Below, piece by piece: positions 1 to 10,556 of a DNA stretch of 64,000 nt. The notes below the pieces were generated by a model. That model saw only the letters and a program-made list of their open reading frames with translations, was not told the DNA's origin and made no database searches. The position numbers and the translations under genes are program-made. The DNA lies in contig JAPEIS010000011.1 in NCBI GenBank assembly GCA_029531795.1, forward strand, positions 1,054,001 to 1,118,000, written 5' to 3'. The stretch's first letter is position 1. Every line of letters starts with the position of its first letter. The DNA is from Sclerotinia nivalis. Lineage: Eukaryota > Ascomycota > Leotiomycetes > Helotiales > Sclerotiniaceae.

Positions 1-601
1 GCAGCACGTGACCATATTTATGGAAAGCAGAAGGGACCCTCAGAGAGAAGCCGGAGTTGCAGGCCAAGAATTGAATAGACATAAAGATCAGACATTAAAA
101 GGGTCAAAATGCGATGGAAAATGAGCGTGATGACTCCATTGCACATCATACCAGCTCGCCTTCTGCTCGTTGATGTTGCAATATTTGACCTTTTCTCAAA
201 TGCTGAAATTTACCGTTCCAACAACTTCGAGGGAATGGCGCCTTTAGTGTCTAAAGACAATTGAATATTCCGAATATATGGATTGATCAATTGAGAGTGA
301 CTTATGTGTGGTCTAGAATTGATAGTTCGTGAGAAGTTGTGCTACAAGGAAGGTTGTGGTTGGAAGGCACCTGGGGGGATGACTCAAATGCAGACTTCGA
401 ATGTACATGTACACTCCAAAAAAAAACAAATTCGACATTTCAGTTTAACTCGAGAATAGATAGTCAGAGTACCATGAAAATGCAATGATTGTTAACCCGT
501 GAAACCTGCGCTTGATGTCCATTAACTATATCATTTTGGTAATCTTACAAAAATTGCTTCAAATTTTTACCACCCGTGAAATCCCAGACCTCAACCCATC
601 C
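1..601. other. left-edge tract without a recognisable gene
   Basis: No reading frame here shows a recognisable domain or a consistent exon chain on either strand. The sequence is AT-rich with short homopolymer runs. The last ~60 bases are the probable 3' untranslated region of the minus-strand gene ending at 602. Confidence 0.5.
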
Positions 602-1151
602 TTAAACACCAGCCGATAATTCTTGCAAAGCTCCCGCTGCTTCCTGCTCCGCCTTTGACAACTTTCTCCTTGACAACTTCGCATCATGCTCTGGATCATC
701 GAGAGATTTCCGTTTGTTTTGCTCCGAATTGGATGGATTTGGTGCACTTCTTGTTCCTGTGAAAGGTGGAAGAGCTTGCGGAGTTACCGTCAAGACAAGG
801 TTGTCAATGAAGTTACGTAATTGATCGAAATGTTTTGATTCCTCTTCAGTCTGAATGCATGCTGGTGTTGGAAATTGTGATCCAGATGCGTTGATAGCTT
901 TTAATTTGATGAGTTAAAATAATTCCGGTGAGAAAAAAGAGAATGAGGATATATTAAATACCTCTTTTAACAGTATCTTCAATTATTTGGTGACCACTGT
1001 TGCCTGGAAATGCCAATAAAACCTTTTGAAGTGCGGCATTGAGCTGTTTTACCGTAATGTTAGAACCAATGAACAACCATTAAGAAAAATCGAATTTAGA
1101 AGGGAAACCACATACATCTCTAATACTTTCATCCTGTTGATGATTCATCAT
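602..1151 (-). CDS. small conserved-looking protein of unknown function, 137 aa, three exons
   Basis: Exons 1151..1116, 1043..962 and 897..602 join in frame through GT-AG introns (gtatgt...acag and gtattt...aaag), giving 137 residues. The start is an ATGATG pair at 1151. The N-terminal half (LNAALQKVLLAFPG, then an amphipathic stretch near residues 30-75) looks helical. The C-terminal third is basic and glutamate-rich (KRKSLDD, RRKLSKAEQEAAGAL), compatible with a nuclear protein or a small subunit of a larger complex, but I do not recognise the family. It is transcribed away from the HeH/Src1 gene with about 840 bp between starts. The gene model rests on clean splice phasing only. Confidence 0.55.
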
Positions 1152-1993
1152 GTATCTTTAGAATTTGAGTCGATCAATCCATTCACTTTAAATTCAAAAT
1201 TGAACATTGACATTGACTCCTTCACAAGGTGAAAAAGAAAAAGTCATTGATTTTTGAGGGTTTGTAAGTGAAGTTTGAGTGAGAGTAATAAGTAGTAGGT
1301 AGTAGGTAGTAGGTAGTAGGTACCTAAAGTTAGTTATTCATTGAAATTTCACATGATGAGGAAGCTTTTCAATCAATCAGCCCAAGCTCAAAAATCCAAG
1401 TCTGTGGCTGTGGCTGTGGCTTGACCCTAAAGCGTCTAAACAAAGACATTTCAACGCCACACATGTACTATACGGAGTGAAGTAGTACTAGGTACCTAAT
1501 AAAGATATTCCGGTTTCCCCCACAACCATTTATTTTATCTTTCTTTTATTTTCACTTTCCCTTATCGACTTTGCATCAAAGCTTTTTTTACTCAAGAGTA
1601 ACAAGGAACCAACCATAGTGTGTTCATCAAACAAAGGTTTTACCTATCTGACTACACTCACTTAATTCAACGCCCCTCATCAACCGCATCTTCGACCTAG
1701 TGTCGTTTGCAGCTTTGCGCAAATCCGAAGATAGTTCTGGATACAGATAGATTGGTATATTGAATTGGTTACACGATTCTACGTCATTGTCATCGTGTGC
1801 CAAGCACATTAACATCCTCAGTCACCTACTTCAAAATAGCGTCTTTGATCATATTTTAAGAATTGTTTAAGAATCGCAACGCTATCTCAATTCTATTGCT
1901 CCTTAGCACCCGTTCTTGTTCATTCACTTGGTTGGATTATTGCTTCTCAATCTCATAACCTGCCAACAGAAAACAGAAAACAAAACAAACATC
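1152..1993. promoter_or_regulatory. divergent intergenic region with TAGTAGG tandem repeat
   Basis: Shared upstream region of the unknown minus-strand gene and the HeH/Src1 gene. It holds about four to five copies of a 7-bp TAGTAGG unit (1293-1322), a TGTGGC trinucleotide-pair run near 1400, and pyrimidine-rich stretches (1510-1565) typical of fungal promoters. A 62-codon minus-strand frame at 1627-1815 has no recognisable content and is not called. Confidence 0.45.
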
Positions 1994-4249
1994 ATGTCAG
2001 ATGAAATCGATTACCTCCAGCAAGACTTCGATGCCTCTTCCCTCACAATGGCCCGAATCCGCTCTATATTAGTCCAACATAACATCGATTACCCATCTAA
2101 TGCCAAGAAAGGGCAACTCGTCGAAATCTTCAATAAGGATTTAGTACCACAAGCAGGAAAGATATTGCATGAGAGAGCGCGTGCGAAGAGAACGAGCCGA
2201 GGGATTATCGATGTTGAATCCTCAACAGAGACCAGCACTCAGGAAAGTACAACAGAAAGTACACAGGAAAGTGATGCGATACTACCACCACCGAGGTCGA
2301 GATTTGCGAAGCAAGCACCTGCGAAAGCCAGAGCATCAGTGGATATTGGTGATGATGAACCAGCGACGTATAGGAACACCAGGAGGTCAACCCGGTCCAT
2401 AAGCCCAGTAAAGAGAATGCCTAGAGCTAGTAGTCCCGTGAAAAGGACACCGAAACCAAGCAACAAACATCCCAGGCAGGAGGAGGAGACTCCCTCGGAT
2501 GATGAGGATGTACCGCAAACTGTGCGAAAATCCAGAAAAAGTACAACAGTTCAAACACCAATGGTTGGGGCGAGGAATAATGTGGATGGAGTGGCACAAA
2601 CAAGAGACTCGCGAAGAGAGACCAATTTCACCTACGACAATCCCTTCCAGAAGGGCTCGCCGCCTAGAAGACCCATATCGAGCCATGATAATAAGAGGAA
2701 AAGCTTAGGTGGAAGTGCTATGAAGGAACTAGAGAAGTCGAGGACTTCGGTTCCGAGAAGACGCACGGCGACCCCACAAGCTAATGATGGAATACGTCCA
2801 CCAACTTCTTCCACTTTCGAAATTCCTGTCAGTAGCCTTGATGGTCTCAAGGATTATGATGATAACGGAGTAGAAATTAGTGAGGATTTCACTCCAGAGG
2901 CACAGTTCGAGCTCGAGCGTGAGCAGCAGAGGGGACTCGCAAAAATTCAGCCTCGACGAAAAGCATCAAACGGAGTTAGCATGAGTGGACCTATTTGGAT
3001 GGTCCTTTTTACATTACTTGGTGGTTATGCTGTTTGGTATAGGCAAGAGAAGATTGCTGTAGGCTTCTGTGGTGTAGGTAGAGAAGCGCATTCGATCATA
3101 CCCGTCAGATCAAATCTTCCTGATTGGGTACAAGTAATTGCCGAACCGCAGTGCGATTGGTGCCCACAGCATGCTTATTGCAATACAAACTATGAAGTTC
3201 AGTGCGACCAAGATTTTGTTCTCAAGCATCATCCTCTCTCGTTGGGTGGATTCCTACCTTTGCCACCAACTTGTGAGCCTGATGGAGAGAAAGCTAGACG
3301 GGTCAAAGCGGTCGCAGATCGAGCTGTTGAAGAACTAAGGGAGAGAAGAGCAAAGTGGGAATGTGGTGACTTAAATGATGAAGCTGGAGCACCAGAACCG
3401 ACAGTCGAGATAGATGCCGAAGAGTTGAAAAAAGAAGTTAGTCAGAAGAGGAGAAAGGGAATGGGAGAGGCTGAGTTTGAGGAGTTATGGCTTGGTGCCA
3501 TTGGAGAAATTAAGGGGAGAGATGAGGTGGTTGTTGGTGCTGATGGGTAAGTTTCAAATTCCCTTCCCTTTCACTTCTTGCACTTTTGGAACTGTATCCT
3601 TCCCTTTACTACACAATATCTTCTGACAACTCGGTTCACTAATCAGGTTGAACATCCCTGTTGTAGATCAAACACCCTCACAAGTACCTCACTCGCCCGT
3701 CTCCCCCTCACCTGCGCCATCAAACGATCCTTTAGAGTCACATTGGCAAGATATTATTTCGAAATTGGATCTTTAGGTCTTGCTTTTATCCTCTTTTTAT
3801 ACGTCCGTTCAGCTATTCGCGATCATAGAGCTACTCAAGCCGCAATTCCGTCTTTGGTTTCACTCACTCTATCGCGTCTCGCCACTCAAGCATCTCTTTA
3901 TGCACAAGATCCAGATGCGATAAAAGAGAGTTGGATCAGTATTGGCCAACTAAGAGATGATGTTTTACGGGATGAACATAGTTTGCAAAAGCGAGAAAAG
4001 ATATGGACGAAAGTGAAGAAAGTGGTGGAAATGAATGCGAATATTAGATCAATGCAACGAGAGAGTCAAAATGGTGAAATATCCAGAGTTTGGGAATGGA
4101 TTGGTGCATTGGAGGATGTGGAGAGTAGCGTGAGGAGGAGGAAAAGTGGAAGAGTTAGCTGGGGAACCCCATTGAGGAATAGAGATCAGGATTTGGAGAT
4201 GACGGTAACGCCTAGGTGGGAGGAACCGGGTTCGACACCTGCTTTTTAG
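1994..4249 (+). CDS. SRC1: inner nuclear membrane HeH/LEM-like protein with Man1-Src1 C-terminal domain
   Basis: Two exons, 1994..3546 and 3667..4249 (intron gtaagt...tgtag, 120 bp), encode 711 residues. Residues ~6-58 form the HeH/SAP-like helix-extension-helix (DYLQQDFDASSLTMARIRSI). A long Ser/Arg-rich disordered linker with basic patches (SPVKRMPRASSPVKR) follows and could carry a nuclear localisation signal. There are two membrane segments, near 330-350 (MSGPIWMVLFTLLGGYAVWY) and 549-566. The lumenal loop between them has paired cysteines (CDWCPQHAYC), and the MSC domain after the second segment resembles Heh1/Heh2/Src1. The family anchors chromatin and takes part in nuclear pore quality control. 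An upstream in-frame ATG at 1916 would add 26 residues; 1994 was preferred because MSDE leads directly into the HeH domain. The alternative acceptor at 3646 gives a frame that soon stops. Confidence 0.85.
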
Positions 4250-4835
4250 AGAAAGTATGTTTTATGCATGCGTGTATGCATGCAGGCGATTTATTTATTA
4301 GCCTTTTTTTTTCAATTCAGAAACTTGTTTTCTATTTATCTAGTTATTAATTTTTGATTATTAAAACTTGAACTCCTTTCTTTCGGTTGTTAACACAGGT
4401 AGTGAATGGTAGCGTGATGATGAATGAGGCGACGAGGTGATGGATGATGAAGGATCAATGGGCTGGCGGACTTCTTTCTTTAGGAGTTGAATTATATTGA
4501 TATTGATATATGGGCGGTAGAAATCATTGAAGTTTTAAGTTTTAAGCGTTTTTTTTTCTTTGTTTTGTTGATGATTTATTGATGATTGGATTGGATTGGA
4601 TTGGATTGAGTAAATGAGCGGGATTAGCGAGGTTGGGCGAGGTTTACTTATAGTTCATTTAGTATAGTATAGTATAGTATAGTTCAGTCAATTTATTATA
4701 GTTCAGTGTATAGGTATGTGAATATGATGAATATGATGGATGATGAATAAAATAAAATATACGAAAGATTTATAATGATATAATATATGTGATATGATGT
4801 AATATATTATGATTTGTTATAAATATAAAGATAAA
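4250..4835. other. AT-rich 3' flank with short tandem repeats
   Basis: Downstream region of the Src1-like gene up to the retrotransposon. It contains ATGCATGC-type alternations (4261-4285), a GGATT tandem run (4586-4608) and a TATAG tandem run (4661-4682). No gene is seen. Confidence 0.6.
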
Positions 4836-4840
4836 AGTAT
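4836..4840. repeat. target-site duplication AGTAT, left copy
   Basis: AGTAT directly precedes the left LTR and recurs directly after the right LTR at 10479-10483. A 5-bp duplication is the usual product of Ty3/Gypsy integrases, and its perfect match supports one unrearranged insertion. Confidence 0.85.
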
Positions 4841-5053
4841 TATCACGGAGGCAGCAGACAGGATAACAGAAATCACTTTTATTGATAAGACGTAGCTCGA
4901 AGAGCTACGTTTCTATAGAAGGAACGGTTCCTTAAACACATTTATGTGTAGCGCTAGCCCCGACCGGGGCTAGCCTACACTTATCCGAGGTCCGACTCCT
5001 ACGGGTCGGAACCCGAGCGGTCTCCGTATACCATATACGGGGACCCCGTGACA
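4841..5053 (-). repeat. 3' LTR of the Gypsy element
   Basis: 213 bp, matching 10266-10478 at every base I compared. In element orientation it begins TGTCACGG and ends CCGTGATA, so the termini are imperfect inverted repeats, with TA in place of the common CA at the end. It contains a run of hairpins and an AATAAA in element orientation. Confidence 0.92.
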
Positions 5054-5056
5054 GTA

Positions 5057-5067
5057 CCCCCCTCCTT
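5057..5067 (-). other. polypurine tract
   Basis: In element orientation AAGGAGGGGGG lies three bases before the 3' LTR, which is where plus-strand DNA synthesis is primed in LTR retrotransposons. The pol stop codon (5066-5068) overlaps its first two bases. Confidence 0.75.
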
Positions 5068-8000
5068 AGGGTCGAGCTCCGTTGAGACGACTAGGGGGAC
5101 CAGGTTTATCCGGATAACGACGGTGATAATTACGGATCAGTTCTTGAGCATTCTCCAAATACTCCGCAGGCTCTTCGGTAGGCGTATCATAGCCTACCCA
5201 TCGGACAGTATACTTCAGGCGGGGGCCACTACGGCCCCGATGTTCCCATCGGGAATCCAGGACTTCCTCTACATCGAATTGTTCAATGCCTTCAACTTCG
5301 ACAGGAGGGGGAGGCGGGTTGTGTTGATCGGGGACAGGGTCATCATTGGCGGGATACAACAGGTTAACATGAAAGACCGGGTGATTCCTCATAGAGGCAG
5401 GGAGCTCCAGTTCGTAAGCGTACGAGTCTATGCCCTTCAGAATTCGAAAGGGACCTAAGTTCTTCCAATCTAGCTTCTTCTGGGGACGAAGAGTTCGGAT
5501 ATTCTTAGCATTAAGCCAGACTAGATCTCCAGGCTGGTATCGACGGGCAGGTGAACGGTGGGAATCGGCATTCTTCGAATAGCGGGCTTGATTAGCGGTC
5601 AGTTTGGTCTTCAGGTGATCGACGATCGACTTCATCTTTTTGACGAATTCCTCAGCGTCCAGGACTCCAGGGCGATCGGAGAGTGCGGCGGGTTCGAAAT
5701 CCATTCGGGGATGGAAACCGTAATTGGCAAAGAACGGCGATAGGCGGGAGCTTTCGGATTAGGCAGAGTTAATCGAGAATTCGGCGATCGGTAGCCATTC
5801 GGACCAGTCGTCCTGCAGGTAGGATATATACGAGCGAAGGTATTGTTCGAGTATTGCGTTCGCCTTTTCCGTTTGTCCATCGGTTTCAGGATGATAAGCT
5901 GTCGACAGCTTCGAAACAGTATCTAGTCGTTTACAGATATGCTTCCAGAAGTCAGAGATAAACTGAGCTCCACGATCGGATATAATGGTCTGCGACAGGC
6001 CGTGGAGCTTCTATACATGCTTCAGGAACAGACGGGAGACTTCTTTGGAGTTATAGGTTCCTCGGCAGGGCAGGAAATGCTTCATTTTGGTCAATCGATC
6101 GATTATAACAAATATCGCATTGTATCCAGAGCTTTTCGGAAGATGGGTGATGAAATCGATTGAGATATCTTTCTAGGCTTGTTACGGGATCGGGAGAGGG
6201 TGTAAGATTCCTTTTTGTTCTCTACGGTTCGGGGCGGCTCGGTGGCAACTATAACAATTACACATCTAACGGGAGACGTAGTCGTAATATCCAGGCCAAT
6301 AGTAGTTTCGGGAAAGCAATTCGAAGGTACAGGTACAGTACAGGTATCCGGCAACAGGGGAATCGTAGATCATTTAGAGGAGTTTTGTTTTCAGAGGATC
6401 GTAGTTAGGAATATAAAGCTTTTTACGATAATATAATAGGTCATTATTCACAGTACATTCAGATAATATGATATATAGGTGTCTAACAGCATTCTTTTTT
6501 AAAGCCTTTAAGATCGATAGCGGAAGCGGGTCGGACAGATAAGCTTCAACGAGCAGGGGTTTCAGTTCTTCAGAGGATTCCAATTATATAGATTCAAACA
6601 ATTGAACAGGGATTGGGTTATCGGGTATCGCAGGTGGTTCAGATTCACAAACAGATAATCCAGGTTCGCAGATAGATAGTTCGGAATTGCAAACAGACGA
6701 CAAAGTATCGGTACAGGTTTGGCTACGGATTGTAATCGCAAAACAGACTTTCTTCTTTGATTTAACAATAGGAAACAGATCTGTATCTAGATTTTCGGTT
6801 TTCAGAACAGTCTGATTTTGATAAAAAAGACATTCATCCCCCTCTTTAGACAAATCCTCTAATCTCCTGGTCAAAGCATCGGGTTTCGCTCCTTGCTTTC
6901 CGGGACGGTACGTAATCTTGAAATTGAAACGGAACAGAAATTCAAACTAGCGGATTTGACGATGATTCAATAGCTTTGTTGTCGTAAAATACTCCAGATT
7001 CTTATAATCCGTAATGACCTTGATCGGGGAAAAGGCACCTTCTAATTCGGGTCGCCACTCTTCGAAATAACAGATAATTGCCAGTAATTCTTTATCATAA
7101 ATCTTGTAATTACATTCTGCAATCGAATACTTCTTTGAGAAATATGCAACAGATTTCAGAATCCCATCGTCATCGTATTGGAAAAGGACTCCAGTAGATA
7201 TATAATCCGATGCATCCGTCTCTAGGATTACATCCTTCTCCCAATCGAAAGAGGCTAACACAGGTGCTGCTGTAAATGCAGCTTTCAGACTTGAGAACGA
7301 TTTCTCACAACCAGGATCCCATTGGAAGGCTATATCCTTTTTGGTCAGATTTACCATCGGACGAATAATCGAAAAGAAGTCGCGAATAAAGCATCGATAG
7401 AAATTGCTAAACCCTATAAACATTTGTACATCCGTTAGGTTCTTCAGCGTTTTCCAATCAATTATCGTCTTAATCTTAGCTGGATCTATTCGGATCCCCT
7501 CTCGGCCTACAATTAGACCCAGGAATTTCGTTTCAGGTTTCAGGAATTCGCATTTCGACAGATTGGCATACAATCCAACTTTCCGTAAGGCGTCTAGTAC
7601 CTTTTGTATATGCTTTATATATTCAGAACGGGTCTTGCTATAAATCAGAATATCATCCAGATAAGCAATACAGAATATATCCAGGTATTCTCTTAGAGTA
7701 TCGTTGATAAATCGTTGGAACGTTGCTGGGGCTCCGGTCAGCCCGAACGGCATGACCAAGGTTTCGAACAGGCCGAATCGGGTACGGAATGCAGTTAGGT
7801 ATTCTTGTCCTTCCTTGATTCGGATATTATTGAAGGCTGAGATGATATCTATTTTTGTAAAATACTTCATCCCTTTCAGGTTATTCAAGGACTCTTTGGT
7901 TAAAGACAACAAGTATCGGTCTTTCACAGATAAGTTATTCAATGTACGATAGTCTACATAGAATCGAAAACCACTACTGAATTTCTTAACAAATAAGACA

Positions 8001-8962
8001 GGCGAAGCGGAAGCGGAGGAACTCGGTCGGATGAATCCTTTTGCTAGGTTTTCCCTTAACCATTCTTGCAAAGCTTTCAATTCGTCCCAAGATATTGAAT
8101 ACAAAACTCCAAACGGTAGCTTAACCCCATCTTGTAGTCGGATATCATGATCGTATGGGCAGTGCGGAGGTAGTTTGTCAGCGTTACGTGGAGAAAATAC
8201 ATCGATCCACGAACGGAATTCAAAAGGCAGGTCTTCGGGAACAGGATTTTCTTTTTCTTTCAGGATTCGGTCTATCAAATCGATACTAGCTTGGAACATC
8301 TTGTAGCCTCGACGGGCGTATATCGAGCAAGTTCGGATTGAAATGCTTGCTATATTTCTTTTCTTTAGCGCTTCAGGACGAAGCAGTAGATAAATAGGAC
8401 GGGCTTTGACAGGGATATCGGATAGGGTTCGGACACTCGATAATTGCGTAGGCGTATTACAGGATTTTCGGCAGAACTCGCTATCGAAGCGAAAGGTATT
8501 GGATGCGAATCCGATATAGGGATCGTGCTTCTTTAGCCAAACCAATTCCAGGATAATCGGATAATAAGCTAATTCAGTAATATAGATTTTCGATCTTTTC
8601 TTATAGTGATCATTGATTTGCAAATCGATTAGAATGTAACGATCCACTCGGTTTTCGGGCAGTATTTTTCCGTCGAATCCAATGACTTCGAACAGGACAG
8701 GTAATTTGTATATTGGGAGCTTGGTAGCTTCTACCCAACTTCGGTCTGCGAAAGCATATCCTTCGCATCCGCTATCCACCATAGCGTAAGTAGGACAGGA
8801 TCGATCAGGCATCGATAGGACAGTAACAGACAATATCATCAGATTTGCTCGATTGCTTATTTCTTCAGCGAAAGATAAACCTTGAGTTGCGGCGACGGAT
8901 AGACGTAGTATGCGCAGGGCTTTCGTTTGACAACGACTTATGCCAAGCGGGCTCCGTTTCCC
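5066..8962 (-). pseudogene. pol: pol (protease, RT, RNase H, integrase, chromodomain) with eight premature stops
   Basis: One continuous frame reads from the gag overlap near 8962 to a TAA at 5066. In order it has an aspartic protease (MVDSGCEGY), a reverse transcriptase with YLDDIL near 7650, RNase H (ETDASD near 7215), an integrase zinc/catalytic region ([28 protein letters not shown], about 6200-5850), a GPF-type C-terminal region, and a chromodomain near 5100-5290 ([11 protein letters not shown] ... [17 protein letters not shown]). Stops lie at 6947, 6584, 6374, 6266, 6182, 6173, 6011 and 5759 (lowest coordinate of each codon). All are TAG or TAA, all in the same frame, with no frameshifts. 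Several fall where family members usually have Trp or Gln. The RT part (8839-6950) is still open. The element therefore cannot make integrase without readthrough. Confidence 0.88.
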
Positions 8963-10227
8963 GAACTCGGGGAGCCGGGAGGGGACAGACTGTACGGTAA
9001 CATAGCATACAGTTGAATCTGGCCGGAAGACGGAACAGGGGATAGCGGGGCAAGACTGGTAAGGCTAGCTCTAGCTTGCACAGGACGATTATCTGGGAAC
9101 GGGCAGTCTTTCACACGGTGATCGACAGACCCACAACGGAAGCATTCCCCTCGTTCGCGTCTATTAGTACGTCTTTGGGAATTGAGATCCATTGGATCTC
9201 CAACAGGCATAATCGTAGCGGGAACAGCAGATCGGACAGTAGAATTCGGGGACGGAGCGGGGGTATGGTTAACAGGATTCAGGTTTTGAATAGTAGTACA
9301 GAGTGACGGGACGATTGAGCTACGACCGGAGCCGGTCAGTCCCATCAGGTACAGACGGCGATTCTCCAATGTCTGCACGAAAGCGGCGAATATATCGGTA
9401 CTATCCGTAGGGGGCTCAACGGTAACAATCTGGTTCTTCAGTTCACTCGATAGGGCTTGTTCTAATAGGATAACCAGAGTACTATTATCGTCGGCCATCC
9501 CGGCTTCCAATGCTAGTCTTTGGAACTCAGCATAGAAGACATAAAACAATTGGTTCCTCTATTTCAGATTGATCAAAAGTTTCCGGGCCTTGGCTCGTTT
9601 GTTCTGATTTCCATAAGCTCTTTCCAGTATTTGCAATAGATCCTCATAATCGGCAAGTTTAACAAATTGTCCTTTGATATTATACAGTCGAATTTGCACA
9701 GCAGCGGGTCCAGTTAATCTTCCAGTTACATAAGTCAGGCGGGAATGCGGGGAAGTGAAACGGTCGGAATTGGCATGCATTTTATTTTGTATTTGATCGA
9801 CAAATCGATCAAGATCGATTTTCGTTCTATCAAACAGTGCAGGATCAGGTACCTTCTCACTCAATTGAGGTTTCGACAGAACAGGAGCGGCAGTTGGGGT
9901 TGTAACAGGAGTCAGAGGCGAGGGGCCGGTCAGGTCGGTAGGGGTTGAAACAGGCGGGGCAACGGGGACGGGATGGAGTTGAGTTAGATGGGTAATCAAT
10001 CTATCGTTCTCCTTTTTCCATCGTATAAATACAGTTTTCTCGACTTGCAGATCGAGAGTAAGCTTTTGAATTGCGGATTGCAGATCGGTCATTTCTGTTT
10101 CCATTCTTATACTGAATTCGTAAAGGGAGGTGAGGTAACGATACCAGATCGCGGTATCACTGGCTACAGCGGTAGCGAATTCTTCGGGGGAGCCGGGCTG
10201 GCTAGGCGGGTGCGGACGGGACGACAT
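8938..10227 (-). pseudogene. gag: gag (capsid plus CCHC nucleocapsid) with one in-frame TAG
   Basis: The frame starts at ATG 10227 just inside the 5' LTR and ends with TAA at 8938. A coiled-coil-prone N-terminus and proline/threonine-rich linker are followed by a Gypsy-type capsid region (DRTKIDLDRFVDQIQNKMHA) and a zinc knuckle near 9090-9140 (CFRCGSVDHRVKDC). A TAG at 9559-9561 interrupts the capsid helical region; the frame continues unchanged beyond it (FYAEFQRLALEAG). The interrupted codon sits in a usually Gln-rich position, consistent with CAG to TAG. Confidence 0.85.
8956..8962 (-). promoter_or_regulatory. putative -1 ribosomal frameshift slippery heptamer GGGAAAC
   Basis: In element orientation G GGA AAC occurs in the gag frame, with GGA AAC as gag codons, six codons before the gag stop at 8938. 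The pol frame is exactly -1 relative to gag and open across this point. This is the X XXY YYZ arrangement used by retroviruses such as SRV-1. Usage is inferred, not shown. A short TCGTT/AACGA hairpin lies just downstream. Confidence 0.65.
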
Positions 10228-10254
10228 CGTAGAAGTGTCGGCACAGATAGGAAG

Positions 10255-10263
10255 GAGCTACGT
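10255..10263 (-). other. putative self-priming primer binding site
   Basis: Two bases inside the 5' LTR the element strand reads ACGTAGCTC, where a tRNA-primed element would show TGG plus tRNA 3' complement. Its exact complement, GAGCTACGT, occurs in the LTR at 10315-10323 as one arm of a perfect 9-bp hairpin. This resembles Tf1-type self-priming, in which the 5' end of the RNA folds back on the PBS. The transcription start is unknown, so this is an inference from complementarity. Confidence 0.5.
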
Positions 10264-10265
10264 AG

Positions 10266-10478
10266 TATCACGGAGGCAGCAGACAGGATAACAGAAATCA
10301 CTTTTATTGATAAGACGTAGCTCGAAGAGCTACGTTTCTATAGAAGGAACGGTTCCTTAAACACATTTATGTGTAGCGCTAGCCCCGACCGGGGCTAGCC
10401 TACACTTATCCGAGGTCCGACTCCTACGGGTCGGAACCCGAGCGGTCTCCGTATACCATATACGGGGACCCCGTGACA
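10266..10478 (-). repeat. 5' LTR of the Gypsy element
   Basis: 213 bp, identical by eye to 4841-5053. It carries stem-loop sequences including GCTAGCCCCG/CGGGGCTAGC, CCGTATA/TATACGG, TCCGAC/GTCGGA and ACGTAGCTC/GAGCTACGT, and an AATAAA in element orientation shortly after the last of these, which would be the polyadenylation signal. Confidence 0.92.
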
Positions 10479-10483
10479 AGTAT
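10479..10483. repeat. target-site duplication AGTAT, right copy
   Basis: Second copy of the 5-bp AGTAT direct repeat that flanks the retrotransposon. Confidence 0.85.
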
Positions 10484-10521
10484 TATATTTTATAACAGAC
10501 ATCTTTTTTTGGCCGGTAGAG

Positions 10522-10556
<35 letters not shown>

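Larger units (their letters stand above)
4841..10478 (-). mobile_element. Ty3/Gypsy chromodomain LTR retrotransposon, full length, inactivated by stops
   Basis: The 5638-bp element lies on the minus strand. The right LTR (10266-10478) is its 5' LTR and the left LTR (4841-5053) its 3' LTR. Internally it encodes gag with a CCHC knuckle, then pol in the order protease, reverse transcriptase, RNase H, integrase, chromodomain, i.e. chromovirus order. The LTRs are 213 bp and identical by eye, and AGTAT flanks both ends. Nine in-frame TAA/TAG codons interrupt gag and pol, but no frameshift was found over about 3.8 kb of pol, so the decay is by substitution. The pattern fits repeat-induced point mutation. 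It cannot encode its own proteins as it stands; movement would need proteins supplied in trans. Confidence 0.92.

Noticed and set aside
1627..1815. 62-codon minus-strand frame in the divergent promoter
   Set aside because: Short, no domain, and it lies in the leader of the Src1-like gene.
3647..3770. alternative Src1 acceptor at 3646 giving NIPVVDQTP and onward
   Set aside because: That frame stops after about 40 codons before the second membrane segment, whereas the acceptor at 3666 leads into the conserved MSC domain.
5048..5458. 136-codon plus-strand frame overlapping the integrase/chromodomain
   Set aside because: It is the antisense shadow of the retrotransposon pol frame, which has clear chromodomain content on the minus strand.
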